From Lagopus muta (Eukaryota > Chordata > Aves > Galliformes > Phasianidae), in contig NC_064433.1 of NCBI RefSeq assembly GCF_023343835.1, forward strand, positions 73,760,823 to 73,824,822: a stretch of DNA of 64,000 bases, given 5' to 3'. A model generated the notes under the pieces. It saw nothing but the letters and a program-made list of their open reading frames with translations. It was not told the DNA's origin and ran no database searches. Below are positions 12,340 to 23,256 of the stretch, one piece after another (positions within the stretch are counted from its first letter, which is position 1; each line of letters opens with the position of its first letter). A program made the translations under genes and the position numbers.

Positions 12340-12585
12340 ATGAGCGACAGCATTGCCACCATGAAAAGTGAAGATGTATTATTTGATCTTTTAGAAAAAC
12401 ATGGTGCTCGACCCTCTTTATCAGGCATGGATTGGGCACGACAGAACTGGTATAACTTGCAAAGTGTTTCGGACCGTATTAGTGTCTTACAGAATGAGGC
12501 TCGTACACGAGCTGGAAAAGGAAAGTCGTTTATTTTTTGCCGTACTCGGGGCTGCTTTAAAAGCTGCCGTGGAGTTTCGAAATGA
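12340..12585 (+). CDS. Short gag-N-terminal-like frame overlapping the 495-codon frame
   Basis: This 81-codon frame begins with ATG at 12340. A second in-frame ATG at 12361 sits in an ideal GCCACCATG context. Its first half (LFDLLEKHGARPSLSGMDWA) looks like a genuine protein N-terminus. After about residue 66 it turns into an arginine/cysteine-rich tail and ends at 12585. The neighbouring +1-shifted frame looks protein-like from about the same point, so this is probably the true N-terminal part of the gag-derived gene, separated from the rest by a frameshift near the T6 run at 12533-12538. It could also act as an overlapping upstream frame that limits translation of the longer one. Confidence 0.55.
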   Translation: MSDSIATMKSEDVLFDLLEKHGARPSLSGMDWARQNWYNLQSVSDRISVLQNEARTRAGKGKSFIFCRTRGCFKSCRGVSK

Positions 12586-13888
12586 AAAGCATTCGGCAGA
12601 ACTCCAAACCATACAAGCACTGCAGGAATCGGTTAAAGTAACACAAGAATTGGTGAAAACTCTGCAGAATCAAATAGTGAACCTCGAGGAACAATTAGAA
12701 AGAGAGAAGAGTAATTCGGCTTTGTTGCAAATGGCTTTTAAGGAACTGCTAACGTGTAAGCATGCCAGCCATACCATCACCCATAGTTTGCCTCGAGAAA
12801 AAACTTTTCCTCAGGTGGAACTACCAGGAAAGAAGGAAAGGCTAGATAAATTAGAAACTCCAATAGCCCCATTGCGTCCTTTGATAAAAACTGAATATAC
12901 ATTTGATAACAGTGAGGATCTAGATCCTCAAATGAATATTAAGGAAATTCCCTTCTCAGCCACTGAACTAGCAAAATTGAAGAAAGACTTTAGCCGCTCT
13001 CCAAAAGAATCTGAAACAGAATATGTATGGAGGGTTAGCCTCACTGGTGGCGACCAGATTCGGTTAACAGAAAAGGAAGCAGAAGGTTATTGGGGACCAG
13101 GAGTATTTTTAACTACTGGTAACAATCGTGCTCCCTGGTCATTAACACAAAGGGCTGCCTATTGGGCAGGTGGTCTCAACCCTTTAGAACGGGGAGACCC
13201 TCTTGCCATTACTGGAACAACTGACCAGTTAGTAGAGAGCGTTCAAAAGGCTGCTTGTCTCCAAATGATGTACGATAGAAAGCTGCAGCCACATCATGAA
13301 TCACCTATGATGATGCCTGTTGATCCTGAGAGAATGACTGCTTTAATTAGGGGGCTTCCAGAGTCGTTAAAACCTATAGGTATTCAGCTGCAAGGAAAAA
13401 TACAGGCAATGCCTCAGGGAGAGAGTGCCCGGCCACTGTTAGAAAGAACTGTAACCCCTAACCATCCGCAGTCAGGAAACAAAGTATGGACGTGGGGAGA
13501 AGTTGCCCGAGAGTTAATTAACTATGGAAGGAAATATGGGCCAGTGGTTTCTTCCTCCACTAAACTTGAGCCAAGAGAAGTAAGACTTGCAGCAGTCAGC
13601 CTTGCCCCCAGGCCTCCTAGCTCAAAGCTGAGTGGGACTGGAAGGGTCTCACTGTCAGTAAAAACAGGTAGGCGAAATATTGATCATAAACGTAATTGTC
13701 TCTGGATACTGGGCTGGAAAAAGGGTGTTCCACGAGATTTGATGAATGGATTACCCACTGTCAGGTTAGAGAAATTAGTTAACTGGTGGCCAGAACAAAA
13801 GCTCCAGAATCTCGAGGAGAGCAAAACCCCAGGTCCTAGGGTCTCTCTCAGGGAACCTGAACGGCTATCTAAGCCATTACAAAACTGA
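12401..13888 (+). CDS. ENS-1/ERNI-like gag-derived protein, 495 codons
   Basis: This is the longest open frame in the window. Residues about 58-118 form a strong heptad coiled coil (EFRNEKHSAELQTIQALQES onward). Residues about 225-390 resemble a class III retroviral Gag capsid region, with EGYWGPGVFL, RAAYWAGGLNPLERGDP, and RGLPESLKPIGIQLQGKI. No zinc knuckle is seen. Chicken ENS-1/ERNI is described as a coiled-coil protein of about 490 residues from an LTR-flanked gene expressed in pluripotent and pre-neural cells, and size and domains agree, so I call this an ENS-1-like copy. The start at 12401 has A at -3 and G at +4 but lies downstream of better-placed ATGs in another frame. The N-terminal 40 residues look like out-of-frame translation of the ancestral gag start. 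Confidence 0.8.
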   Translation: MVLDPLYQAWIGHDRTGITCKVFRTVLVSYRMRLVHELEKESRLFFAVLGAALKAAVEFRNEKHSAELQTIQALQESVKVTQELVKTLQNQIVNLEEQLEREKSNSALLQMAFKELLTCKHASHTITHSLPREKTFPQVELPGKKERLDKLETPIAPLRPLIKTEYTFDNSEDLDPQMNIKEIPFSATELAKLKKDFSRSPKESETEYVWRVSLTGGDQIRLTEKEAEGYWGPGVFLTTGNNRAPWSLTQRAAYWAGGLNPLERGDPLAITGTTDQLVESVQKAACLQMMYDRKLQPHHESPMMMPVDPERMTALIRGLPESLKPIGIQLQGKIQAMPQGESARPLLERTVTPNHPQSGNKVWTWGEVARELINYGRKYGPVVSSSTKLEPREVRLAAVSLAPRPPSSKLSGTGRVSLSVKTGRRNIDHKRNCLWILGWKKGVPRDLMNGLPTVRLEKLVNWWPEQKLQNLEESKTPGPRVSLREPERLSKPLQN

Positions 13889-14365
13889 TGTCTTCGCCCC
13901 TCCCAAGTGAGCGGGGTGGGGGCGGTGAAGGGTGGATGCATGAGAAAGCTCACAACAAAGGGAAACAAGATCGTCGATTTAACACCTTTTACTAAAAGTC
14001 TCACCACTCTTGCCAGTTATCCCTGTGAGTCACGATCCAGTAGCTGATAAGCCAGGGAAACACTGTTACCTCCCTGGCCAGACTGTGTCGATTGACTTAG
14101 CTAACCTGAGGCCGGTTTCCCTAACCTTAACAGGATCCCTTAACAAATATCTTTGGAAGGCTAAAGACACCCCGAGAAAGGAATATGAGATCAATATTTG
14201 CTGGAGTGTTCCCTCATTTTTTAACCCTATTAACAAAGCCCAAATAAGGGCAAGTCGGTGTCTTGTTTTTATTTCACAGAAGATCCCCGTGGGACCTTGA
14301 CAGAACACAAAAAGGCTAATAGCTGATTTTAACTATTTGTATTTTGTGACAGAAATACTGAAGAT
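13889..14365 (+). other. ERV internal region between gag and env remnants
   Basis: This is a 0.48-kb stretch where protease, reverse transcriptase and integrase would be expected. None is present. An open frame of 96 codons at 14010-14300 (with LPGQTVSIDLANLRPVSL) has no family that I recognise; it may be residual pol-env junction sequence. Confidence 0.5.
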
Positions 14366-15725
14366 TTGATCATGCTAGAACACAGAATGTACCTCTTGAT
14401 TACATTTTTTGGTTGCAATAGTGTTATGTTTTTTGTTGTTATGGGTGTGGGTGGTGATTGGTATCAGTCCTTGGATCTGTTAAACTTCACAACTGGGTTC
14501 AGGGCTTTTTACAGGTCATCCTGGCTTACTGGTACTCCCTGCACAGTGATACCATTTCTTTTGACCCCTTTCTTTCACCCCTTTTTACCAAACTGATTAT
14601 GATTTGCATGTAACTCCTCCACAGTGTTTCCAAATTCCTAACAAACTGGGAAATGAATCAAGGGACCCATCTAATACCTATTAGATGTGGTCACAAAAGA
14701 AATCTATCATAAAGCCTTTTGCACTGATGCTTTTCAGTGTCACACCAGTCCAGGAGTTCCATCCAAAACATGGTTATTGGAAAGTGCCTAAGTTTTAAAA
14801 AGAGATGTATGTGTTTCTGGGATTACCCCTCTGTGATGGTTTGTACTGTGGGGTATCCTGCACACACTGTCCTGTGAAAAGTTCTGTGGACTGTAACAAT
14901 ACTTGAACTTGCCAAACTAATATTTGTATCTCTTAGCATTTGAATTGCTTTGGAAATGCTCAAGTGTAAAGTTCTCAAGACACTAAATCATCTTAGAAAA
15001 CATTACATGGCAAGTCCACATATTGTCAAATTAGACTAGATACACGTTTAGTGAATTAACTGAAGTGTAGTATTGGCTATTCATGTAGCCTATGTATTCT
15101 ATGTAGTATGGCTATTCATAAACACCACAACCTCTACTGAAGAATTCCCATCTGGATCCTGGCTTACACTGGGAGTTCCTGGGTGGGGAAAGCAGCTGAC
15201 ACAAATACCTAAGTTTGTTTTACCTATTTATTTATTATTATTGGTTATTGTGAAATGTGTGGTCATTGCTAAATGTATGGTTGTCTCTTTTCACTTTCTA
15301 CATTTTATTCAACATGTAACATTTGTGCCACCACTCCTGAGGTGTCACCGAGTGGTGTCTGTGGCAAATTGAATGATTCTAATTGTTGTCTAAAGATTGA
15401 TGATAATGGTAAAGTTGTTAAACAAATTGCCCAGGGTATGCGGAAGATAGCCCATGTTCCTGTCCAAACCTGGAAGGGCCTAGACGTTGATTTCTTTTCC
15501 TGGCTTCCAGGTGGCCCATGGGTCAAACGTATCCTGTTTTATCTACTGTGTGTTGTTGCAACTCTTATGTTTGTACCGTGTATGATTCCATGTTCTATTC
15601 AACTTATACAACGTGTTGTATCTTCCATGTATTTTGTAACTACTTCAACTGATGATGGACAAGTCCAACAGATCAGGGCAACATTTGTAACCAAGCCCAA
15701 GAAATCTTTTGTAGTAATTGTGTAA
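14366..15725 (+). pseudogene. Env-like remnant (leader and transmembrane-subunit tail)
   Basis: The open frame at 14366-14596 starts with a hydrophobic leader-like segment (MYLLITFFGCNSVMFFVVMG) and may be an env signal peptide region. The frame at 15273-15725 resembles the C-terminal half of a retroviral transmembrane subunit. It has a cysteine cluster ([10 protein letters not shown]), then KIDDNGK, then a tryptophan-rich [10 protein letters not shown] before a membrane anchor ([17 protein letters not shown]) and a short cytoplasmic tail ending at TAA. The surface subunit and fusion peptide are absent, so this is a broken env relic. Confidence is good for the transmembrane-tail resemblance and low for the leader. 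Confidence 0.6.
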
Positions 15726-15850
15726 CGATTATCTTCCCCTTCTCCCCCTCCTCCTTCCCCCCCTGCTTCTTTGCTGTCTTTTTATTTTCTGCCTTTTCCT
15801 CACCACCGTGGAGGGTCACTTATACTTTATTTCAAGCAATCTTTGAGCCA

Positions 15851-15858
15851 CGGGGTGG
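15851..15858 (+). other. Polypurine tract before the 3' LTR
   Basis: CGGGGTGG immediately precedes the TGTGAG start of the 3' LTR. This is a short G-rich plus-strand primer tract as expected for an ERV. Confidence 0.5.
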
Positions 15859-16742
15859 TGTGAGAATCCTTCTTAGTTTTTTTTGGCTCAAAGCTTGCTT
15901 CCTGAGGTTTTTCTTGAGATAAGACTCTGAGTGACTTGTCAGGGAGGCAACTGATGGGTGCTAACTGTGTGACAATCGATATCTCTTTGGGAACATTTGC
16001 AAGCCCCTTCCCCCAGAGCTGCTTGCTCTGTAGAAGAGCGGAAGAGAGTGCTCAACAGTGTTCACTGGCGGAAGATCTGGCTTGCGGCCAAACCGTTCCA
16101 GCTAAGTATGGAAGGCTGGGGGATGATACCATTGTATCTTGCGAAGGCAAGATGCAAGTTGGTGCCTCCCTGCTTCCTCTTATCTGCTGGCAAGGCCAGA
16201 AAGATAAGAACAAAGGAGGTTCCTGCTGAGATCCCAGAGCCAGAAGCTGTCACCGCAAGGAGAACTGACTCAACCACCTTGGGTTTGGGCTGTCACTCAA
16301 AGGAGAGCTGATTTGACCACTTTGGATTTGAGCTGTCACTCCAAAAAGAGCTGACTCAACCACTTTGAAGCATTGAAAAAGGGCCATCATCACCATGGTC
16401 GTCGTCGTCATTGGCAACAGGACAACTCTGCCTGATGACCCACCGCTACTGAGGATCAAAAGACTGAACTACGAACCTCGCTGGATCCATGCTGGTGACT
16501 ATCTCCCTCTTGCTGCCTATAGAGACTCCTTGCTTCTTCTTTTCTATCTTTTCTATCGCCCTCCTTCCCTTCCCCCATTACCCTAATCATAATAGTGTCC
16601 GTTCTCCCCTTCCCCATTCCCCCTGATTAAGATTTGTAATAAACTGGTTGGACCAACATTTGAACCGTTGCTTCTTAATCTCACGCCGGGTATATAGATA
16701 ATAAAAGAACCTCCTCTCCCTCCTATAAATTGGAGCGAGACA
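15859..16742 (+). repeat. 3' LTR of ENS-1-like ERV
   Basis: This is a second copy of the 884-bp LTR, identical to the 5' copy wherever I compared it, including the 44-bp enhancer-like repeats (16259-16374) and AATAAA (16638-16643). It ends GAGACA and is followed by the target-duplication copy. Transcription from it would run toward CD9, whose promoter lies about 10 kb downstream. Confidence 0.92.
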
Positions 16743-16747
16743 CTGCC
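16743..16747. repeat. Target-site duplication, right copy (CTGCC)
   Basis: CTGCC directly follows the 3' LTR and matches 11007-11011. Confidence 0.85.
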
Positions 16748-18799
16748 ATGTCCTCAGGCCTCACTCATTAAACAAATATATTTAACTAGAATATGTTAAA
16801 TAGAAAAAAAAACCAGCAATAGTTCCCATCACAAATATCAATTTTATTTGTCTTGAAACCATTTTCTGCACAGTCTAGATAGAATTCAGTCCCTAAACAA
16901 CAGATATTTGCAGATGTCAGCTCCTCCTTAGTTACCAAAAAGAGCAGCCTCAAACTGAAGCACTATTAAATATGCATTTGTAATCTAGGTACTCAAATGA
17001 GATGAGGGACTGCCAAGTGGCAATGAAAACAGGAAGAAGAGAAAAAATAAAAACATCACAGCCTTTCACACAATTGTTACCTCTCCAGTCAGCAATAAAA
17101 GCTGTGTACTCAACTCTCAGAGTCCCAAGTTCTGGTACCTGGCAAATATCTGGCAAAGTACTGCATACTTGCTGATTACCTTTGTGTGTGCTCCAGGTTA
17201 ACAGTGAATTATGAACTGAGCCCTTTGCACATTGTGTACCTGTATTATTTTCAAAAAGCTTATCTCCTCTGCTTAGAAAATTAAAGAGGTGATTTAAGCC
17301 CCTCTGTGGCACATCCAAGTTTGTGTTTTAGCTAAGCAGGGAGAGCAGAAATTTACAGAGACACAAGATGCACGAGAAGAGAACAAGTCTTGGAGTAATC
17401 AAAAGAACTCAGGTGAGCATATGTGCAACAACCAAGTTAATCAAATGGATCATCAATCAGGTAGACATTTACCACAGTGCTACCTCTGAGCTGAGGGATA
17501 CTTGCTAAATTCAAAATTCAATCTCAAAACATTAACAGTTTGGGATCAACAAAATCTCAAAAAATACCTGATAGCTATCTGCTAGTATGATTCTTCTCAG
17601 GCATCCATGTTAACACCAGAGAAAACCACTAATCACATCCTTCAAGTTAAGTCAAGAGCAACTCTGCCGGAGCAGATGGGGCTGCATCTGCTTGTGTAAA
17701 GGCAAAGAGTGCCTTTTTGCAAGGCAAACACTTTCAGGTGCTCCCTTAGCTCAAGGCTGAATTATAGTAATTCCATGATTACTGCTCATATTGCACTTCA
17801 TCCATGAGCAATCAGTTGCCACTTCTATCTGCCTAGCAGCCTATTGAAGAGACACACATAATTTTACAGAAAATCAAGTACATCTTTCTATTTTCTATGA
17901 CACTTCAGAATTAAGATACCAATCAGTATCTTCAATCTTAGTAATTTAAGTTAAATATTTAATACCAAGTTTAGAGACTTTATAAATAAAGGTATTCAGA
18001 TGCCTGATTCAATGCTGAGCATTTATACAATATACTTATTTTCCATGAGAATAAGGCCCTTGCATTTAAGAACACTCAAAACATCTGAGAATTACACCTT
18101 GATCCAATACTAGATTAGATAGACAAAACCACCTTTCTTGTTCTACATATAGCTGACCAGTTAGAAATTCCAGGTAAACATTTCCTCAGATGTCTTTGAC
18201 GAGTCATACCTAACATTGCTTGGCTTCACAGAAACAATTTTGCATGTGCATATTGAAAGGTTTGTTTTTCTAAAAAAAAGAAGTGTAAAAAATGAAAAAG
18301 TAAAGCTGTAGTGTTTGTGTAAGATTTGTATCCACCTTTAGTATCTTAATTAAAAATCAGCAAATTTGCTGATTTTATTTCATATTAAAATATTTGGGTA
18401 AATGGAACTCATCATACTTAGATGATTTCAGATTTGGATACATAATAGATGAACAATATTTAGTAAAAATTGACTTAGCAAAATAAAATTATAATATAAA
18501 TGCAACTATCAAAAATTCATACAAAGCACATATGTAAGCAAGACTGGTTCCATATTAGGATATTGATTAGCATTTCTTGAAGTTTCAACATCATCAGTAG
18601 ACTAGAGTCCTGTCTCAATTTTAAGACATACCCTTGCCTCCTGACATTCAAAGACTGGTTGTTAAAACATCTACTAATCTTCCAGTATGCTCTAAAATTT
18701 CTATTGCATCTTTTTTTTTTTTCCCTTTTTTTTGTTTTTTTTTTTTTAATCCCTATATTATCCAGAAGAGTCTTCAAAGGCTCTATTAAGCAATTGTAG
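16748..18799. other. Unassigned intergenic DNA
   Basis: About 2 kb of AT-rich sequence has short open frames (longest about 120 codons, minus strand) without recognisable domains. An interrupted T-rich run lies at about 18711-18748. Confidence 0.5.
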
Positions 18800-19690
18800 T
18801 CTTTTGGTGCAGTTGACATCATAGAAGGGAGGGAGCCTAGAGGGACTTGGAACAGGCTTGAAAAACTGGGCAAATGCAAATCTAATGAGGTTTAACAAAG
18901 CCAAGTGTTGCACATAAGTGGAGGTAATCTCAGATACAAGCACAGACTGGGAGAAAATCTCCTTGAGAGCAGCCCTGTGGAAAAGTCCAGTGGACCTGGA
19001 GGTTTGGATGGACAAAAAGCTGGATGTGAACCAGTATTGTGCTCTTGCAGCCCAGAAGGCCAACAGTATCCTGAGTTGCTTCAAAAGAGGTGTGGCTAGT
19101 AGGGAGAAAGATGTGTTTGTCTCTCTATACTCTGCCCTTGTAAGGCCCCATCTGGACTACTGAATTCAGTCCTGGGGCCCCCAGCATAAGAAGGATGTGA
19201 AGCTGTTGGAGTGGATCCAGGAGAGGGCCATGGAGACAAAGGACTGGAGCACCTCTCCAGATTAATCTCAAGATTAAGGGAGCTGGTCTTGTTTATCCTG
19301 GAGAAGAGAAGGCTCTGGGGACACTTCATTGCAGCCTCCCAGTACTTGACAGGAGTTTATAATCAGGAGAGGAAGCGACATTTCACATGGTCTGATAGTG
19401 ACAGGACAAAGGGAAATGACTTTAAACTAAAAGAGGGTAGATTTAAATTAGATGTTAGGAAAAAAAATTTACTTACAGGGTGCTGGCAATTAGAAGTTCT
19501 GACACAGATTGCCCAGAGAGTCTGTATATGCCCCATACCTGGAAGTATTCAAGGCCTGGTTGGATGGAGCCCTGGGCAGCCTGATGTAGTAGTTGGCAAC
19601 CTTGCTCACAGCAGGGGATTTGGAGCTCGATGACATTTAAGGTTCTTTTAAACCTAAGCCATTCTATGATTCCAAGACTATGATTCTATG
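18800..19690 (+). mobile_element. CR1 3' fragment, plus strand
   Basis: The plus-strand CR1 3' portion carries CR1-type coding relics near 18880-19330 (such as the [14 protein letters not shown] pattern), then the 3' UTR. It ends in ATTCTATGATT/GATTCTATG tail repeats at 19661-19690. Frames are broken. The 5' boundary is approximate. Confidence 0.88.
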
Positions 19691-19919
19691 TAAATAAGAA
19701 TGCTTAGTCTGTTCTGAGATAATATCTTCAGGTATCCCAAAAAATCTGTGAGGAGCAAACGGTTTTCTTCCAACTTAACTATGCTGTTTATTAGTAGTTT
19801 TTCTCATCAGTCTGGAATCAAAATCAATGGCCTTAAAAGACTCCTCCAGAGTTATGTGTTTCTTACACAGAAAGTTTAGCTTTACAACACTCACCTTGAA
19901 GCACCTTAGAAAAATTAGA
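19691..19919. other. Unassigned DNA
   Basis: This is AT-rich sequence between a CR1 fragment and a solo LTR. Nothing is recognised in it. Confidence 0.4.
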
Positions 19920-19924
19920 GCTGC

Positions 19925-20428
19925 TGTTAATGGTTTATGAGCTGGTTTGACCCGGTTCCATCACTAATGGGGGAGGGGGACCCATTGACCCATGCCCTGA
20001 GAAAGGGGGAAGGGAGATGGGAGACGGGTCTAAAAACAAAACAGCAACAATGATCTGAAGAGGAAAGTTAATTTACTAAATAAGATATAGGAATGCAAGA
20101 TAACACAATATAATACAATATAATTGGAATTTATGCTAATAAATCAAATAAAATGAGTGTCCAAAAACTGAAGGCCTTACTCTAATGCTGAAGGGAAGAT
20201 GACCAGGGAGCACACACACTGTAGGATGAGCAGAAAGTGGAAAAGAAGAATATCGTGATTTGCAAACAGTTTTTATCTTTCCCACTGAAAAGAAGATGGA
20301 AACGCAAAGTCCAGGTACCCGGAAACATTGGCAGTCATGGAACTGGAGCCTTAACTCTTTAACTCATAGTGTACTAGCTGATGTTATGATGTACAATATT
20401 GATAACAAAAATTCATAAAAACATGACA
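19925..20428 (-). mobile_element. Solo LTR (family A), minus strand, with TSD
   Basis: The 504-bp element has TG...CA ends on both strands and is bounded by a 5-bp direct duplication GCTGC (19920-19924 and 20429-20433). Read on the minus strand it begins TGTCATG. It shares extended similarity with the plus-strand element at 23647-24187, for example the GAGTTAAAGAGTTAA block and the TCATTTTATTTGATTTATTAGC block. No internal retroviral sequence accompanies it, so it is a solo LTR of an ERV with 5-bp duplications, probably class III. Confidence 0.8.
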
Positions 20429-20433
20429 GCTGC

Positions 20434-21284
20434 TTTTGGGACCCTTGTTTAATCTAATAACAGCATTTTTATCAACATTATCCAAGATGTGAGTAGTTGT
20501 TTTAATTTCCTAAGAGCTGTTTTTAAGCTTAAACTCAAAACTATATATCTGAAAAATAAAGATTTTCAAGATTTTAAAGAGAACAGTACTGGAAAACAAG
20601 TTTATCTTTATTTGGTCCTTCATGAGTTAAACATATATCAGAACAGCTCAATTAGATCATCTCCCTCAGAAGAGTGCTACTTCACAACTAACATCAGAGG
20701 CTTAACTTCTCCAGGAAGTGCTGTGTGGTTATCCAGAAATGAAACCTTCTTCCTTCTAAATAGAGCGCTTAAATAGGAAGTTACTCTCCAGCAGCCAGTC
20801 TTGAACAGTCACATGAAAATTAAGTCATGCTAATTTTCAGTGAGGATAGAGCTTATGGAGCATCTTGTTCACAATATCAGTTCCTAACAGCACATTCCTA
20901 TCACCAAAATATATTTAATATTTTTTATTCTTTTCATGTATTCTTTTCATTGTTCTGTGTTGATAGTGTTGGCTATCACTTTTTTGTTCTTGGCACTGAA
21001 ATAAATAAGGTTAATTTATATTATTTACTATCTTTATATTTATTATATTTATTATGTTTATATTGTTATTGTATTTATTTTCGTTCTCAGGTAACAATCT
21101 TCTGAATCAATACTGCTTAGCTGAAAAATCAGGGAAAAGCATTCTACATTCTTCATTGTAAAACGTTACTTCTCCTGCTTTCTTAAATTGAATTTAATAA
21201 ACAAACAAACAAACAAACAAACAAATAAATAAAGCATTTTAAAGCTCAGTCCTGTAACTACAGTGTTCCTAATCAACTTACAGG
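20434..21284. other. Unassigned AT-rich DNA
   Basis: AT-rich sequence includes (AAAC)n/(AAAT)n at about 21199-21234. Two open frames of 92-95 codons have no recognisable domain. Confidence 0.45.
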
Positions 21285-21592
21285 AAGAAAAAAGAAAAGA
21301 AAAGAAAAGAAAAGAAAAGAAAAGAAAAGAAAAGAAAAGAAAAGAAAAGAAAAGAAAAGAAAAGAAAAGAAAAGAAAAGAAAAGAAAAGAAAAGAAAAGA
21401 AAAGAAAAGAAAAGAAAAGAAAAGAAAAGAAAAGAAAAGAAAAGAAAAGAAGAGAAAAGAAAAGAAGAGAAGAGAAGAGAAGAGAAGAGAAGAAAAGAAA
21501 AGAAAAGAAAAGAAAAGAAAAGAAAAGAAAAGAAAAGAAAAGAAAAGAAAAGAAAAGAAAAGAAAAGAAAAGAAAAGAAAAGAAAAGAAAAA
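21285..21592 (+). repeat. (AAAAG)n microsatellite, about 308 bp
   Basis: Roughly 60 copies of a pentanucleotide AAAAG form a near-continuous array, with a GAAGA-type interruption block at about 21450-21492. All purines lie on the + strand. The long Lys/Glu/Arg open frame through it is a by-product of the repeat. Confidence 0.97.
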
Positions 21593-21681
21593 GGCTATTC
21601 AGAAATATGGTTAAGTGAAATAATGTGAATATTCAGACTGCTTTACATCAGAATTTAAAATTGTAAAACAATAAGAAACTG

Positions 21682-21732
21682 TAAAAAAAAAAAAAGAAAG
21701 AAAGAAAAAAGAAGAAAGAAAGAAAAAAAAAG
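21682..21732 (+). repeat. A-rich/GAAA simple repeat
   Basis: This is a 51-bp purine tract of A runs and GAAA units, about 90 bp beyond the AAAAG array. Confidence 0.9.
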
Positions 21733-22357
21733 GAATATTGTAAAGCAATAATCTCAAACAAAAAAATAATGTCATGAAAATTTTTCATCCATTTTCTAGC
21801 AGAAAAGGAAAATTGTGTCTCCTAACCTGTGTTGTATTATATTCATTAGCTGGAGCATATGACAGAGGGATGCTGGGACAGCCTGGGGAATCTGAGGGAA
21901 AACTCCTGGAAATCTACTCTTGGTTATCTGTTGACATCACAGTATTCTGGTGGCATTCCCACACAGTCAGAGCCTGGGAAAAATACCAGCATTAAAGTGC
22001 TAGAAACAAGCTCCTGGTCTTGGGTATTTTGAAAGCTGTATGTGAATGACTTATTTATTCCACTGAGCACACAGATAAAATCCAATGTCAGATTAGCATG
22101 AAGTGCTAAATGAAAGTGTAATTCACTAGCTTATAAGAGCCACTAACACCAGGAGAATCATCACTCTTCAGAGCTTAATTAAAACTAAACATACCTTGCC
22201 AGGCTTCCTGTCAAGGGGTCAGATTTACAATCAGTTGCATTTCGGGGATATTGGCACTGTGCAACACAATAATAAGAAGGCATGTGACCTCTGTTTTCTT
22301 GTCTGTGAAGCATAGACCTTGAGCCCTTCACTGTTTTCTATATCACAGAATCAAAGA

Positions 22358-22910
22358 ATCCTAGACTTGATTTAGGATTGTGAGGAAGGAGTTTATGTTT
22401 GGAGGCATGTACTTGCTAAAAAGAAGCTGAACTGCATGCTGACATTTTGACATACTGACTTTGGATCAGTGAGCTGCTAAATTTCCCGTTGAAACTGAAA
22501 AAAAAAACGTTGATGTCTTTTATACTTTTTCATGATACAATGTTTCTAGAGGCCATTATAGTGAAACAGTTGTGCTGGCAAAGGCACTGCCTCAAAGACA
22601 ACCTTAGAATGAGCATCACTACACGCCGGTATGGGGCCTGAGACTCAAAACAGCAAGTATCTCTTCATTTAGCCTGGGAAGCATCTGCTTCTTGGAAATT
22701 TCCTAGTGATCAAGACCAGGAGTTTGACTCAGTGCCCAGTAAGCATGAAGCCTGCTCTGTTAGCAGGATAGGAAGGAGGAACAGTGTGTGAAGGAGATGC
22801 TTCTGGCCTGCAGGACAGGCTGTATCGTGTGCTGATACTGCATATGCCTAGGGACCCTTGGAGTAGCAACTCTTGCAGTGAAGCATCTGCCATTCCAGAA
22901 GGCAGAATGG
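22358..22910 (+). repeat. Unclassified repeat, copy 1 (partner at 28290-28765)
   Basis: Two blocks (about 22358-22520 and 22775-22905) have diverged direct copies at about 28293-28440 and 28645-28762. Shared landmarks include GGAGTTTATGTTTGGAGGCAT-type sequence, GAGCTGCTAAA, GAAGCATCTGC, and CATATGCCTAGGGA. I do not recognise the family. It may be an old dispersed repeat or a local duplication. Confidence 0.7.
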
Positions 22911-23256
22911 ACCTCTGTGTGGAAAAATACAGATTACAGCCTGAACAGGGGACCAGCCCATGAGAAAGGACTCATATTGATACAAGCTATAATGATATTA
23001 TTAAATTTGCTAGTGTTAGTTGATAGCCTGCAATTTGGTTAGATAACTTTGTCTCTGGACCAAGTTATCTGCTTAGAAGACAGATATAGAAGGAAGTTCT
23101 ACTGAGTCTTTGTACCAAGAAAATAAGGAGAAATCTGATTCCAACCAGAAGCAGATATGCAACATACCTCTGGTAAAACTTCTGCATATGTCATACAAGT
23201 CATATATATAAGCTGAACATCTTGTGTGCAAAGTATACATGAAAGGAGCAGCCAAA

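Larger units (their letters stand above)
11012..16742 (+). mobile_element. ENS-1/ERNI-like pol-less endogenous retrovirus (structurally intact)
   Basis: This 5.73-kb provirus has two 884-bp LTRs (11012-11895 and 15859-16742) with TG...CA ends, a 5-bp target duplication, a serine-tRNA-like primer site and a purine tract before the 3' LTR. The internal 3.96 kb contains a 495-codon gag-derived frame and env-like remnants but no protease, reverse transcriptase or integrase, so it would need help in trans. The LTRs look identical throughout, implying very recent integration. The coiled-coil plus gag-like protein and this architecture match what I recall of the chicken ENS-1/ERNI (Soprano-type) family expressed in early embryos. 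That family assignment is from memory, not a search. Confidence 0.85.

Noticed and set aside
21263..21628. 121-codon open frame rich in Lys, Glu and Arg
   Set aside because: It is translation of the AAAAG microsatellite and has no independent coding support.
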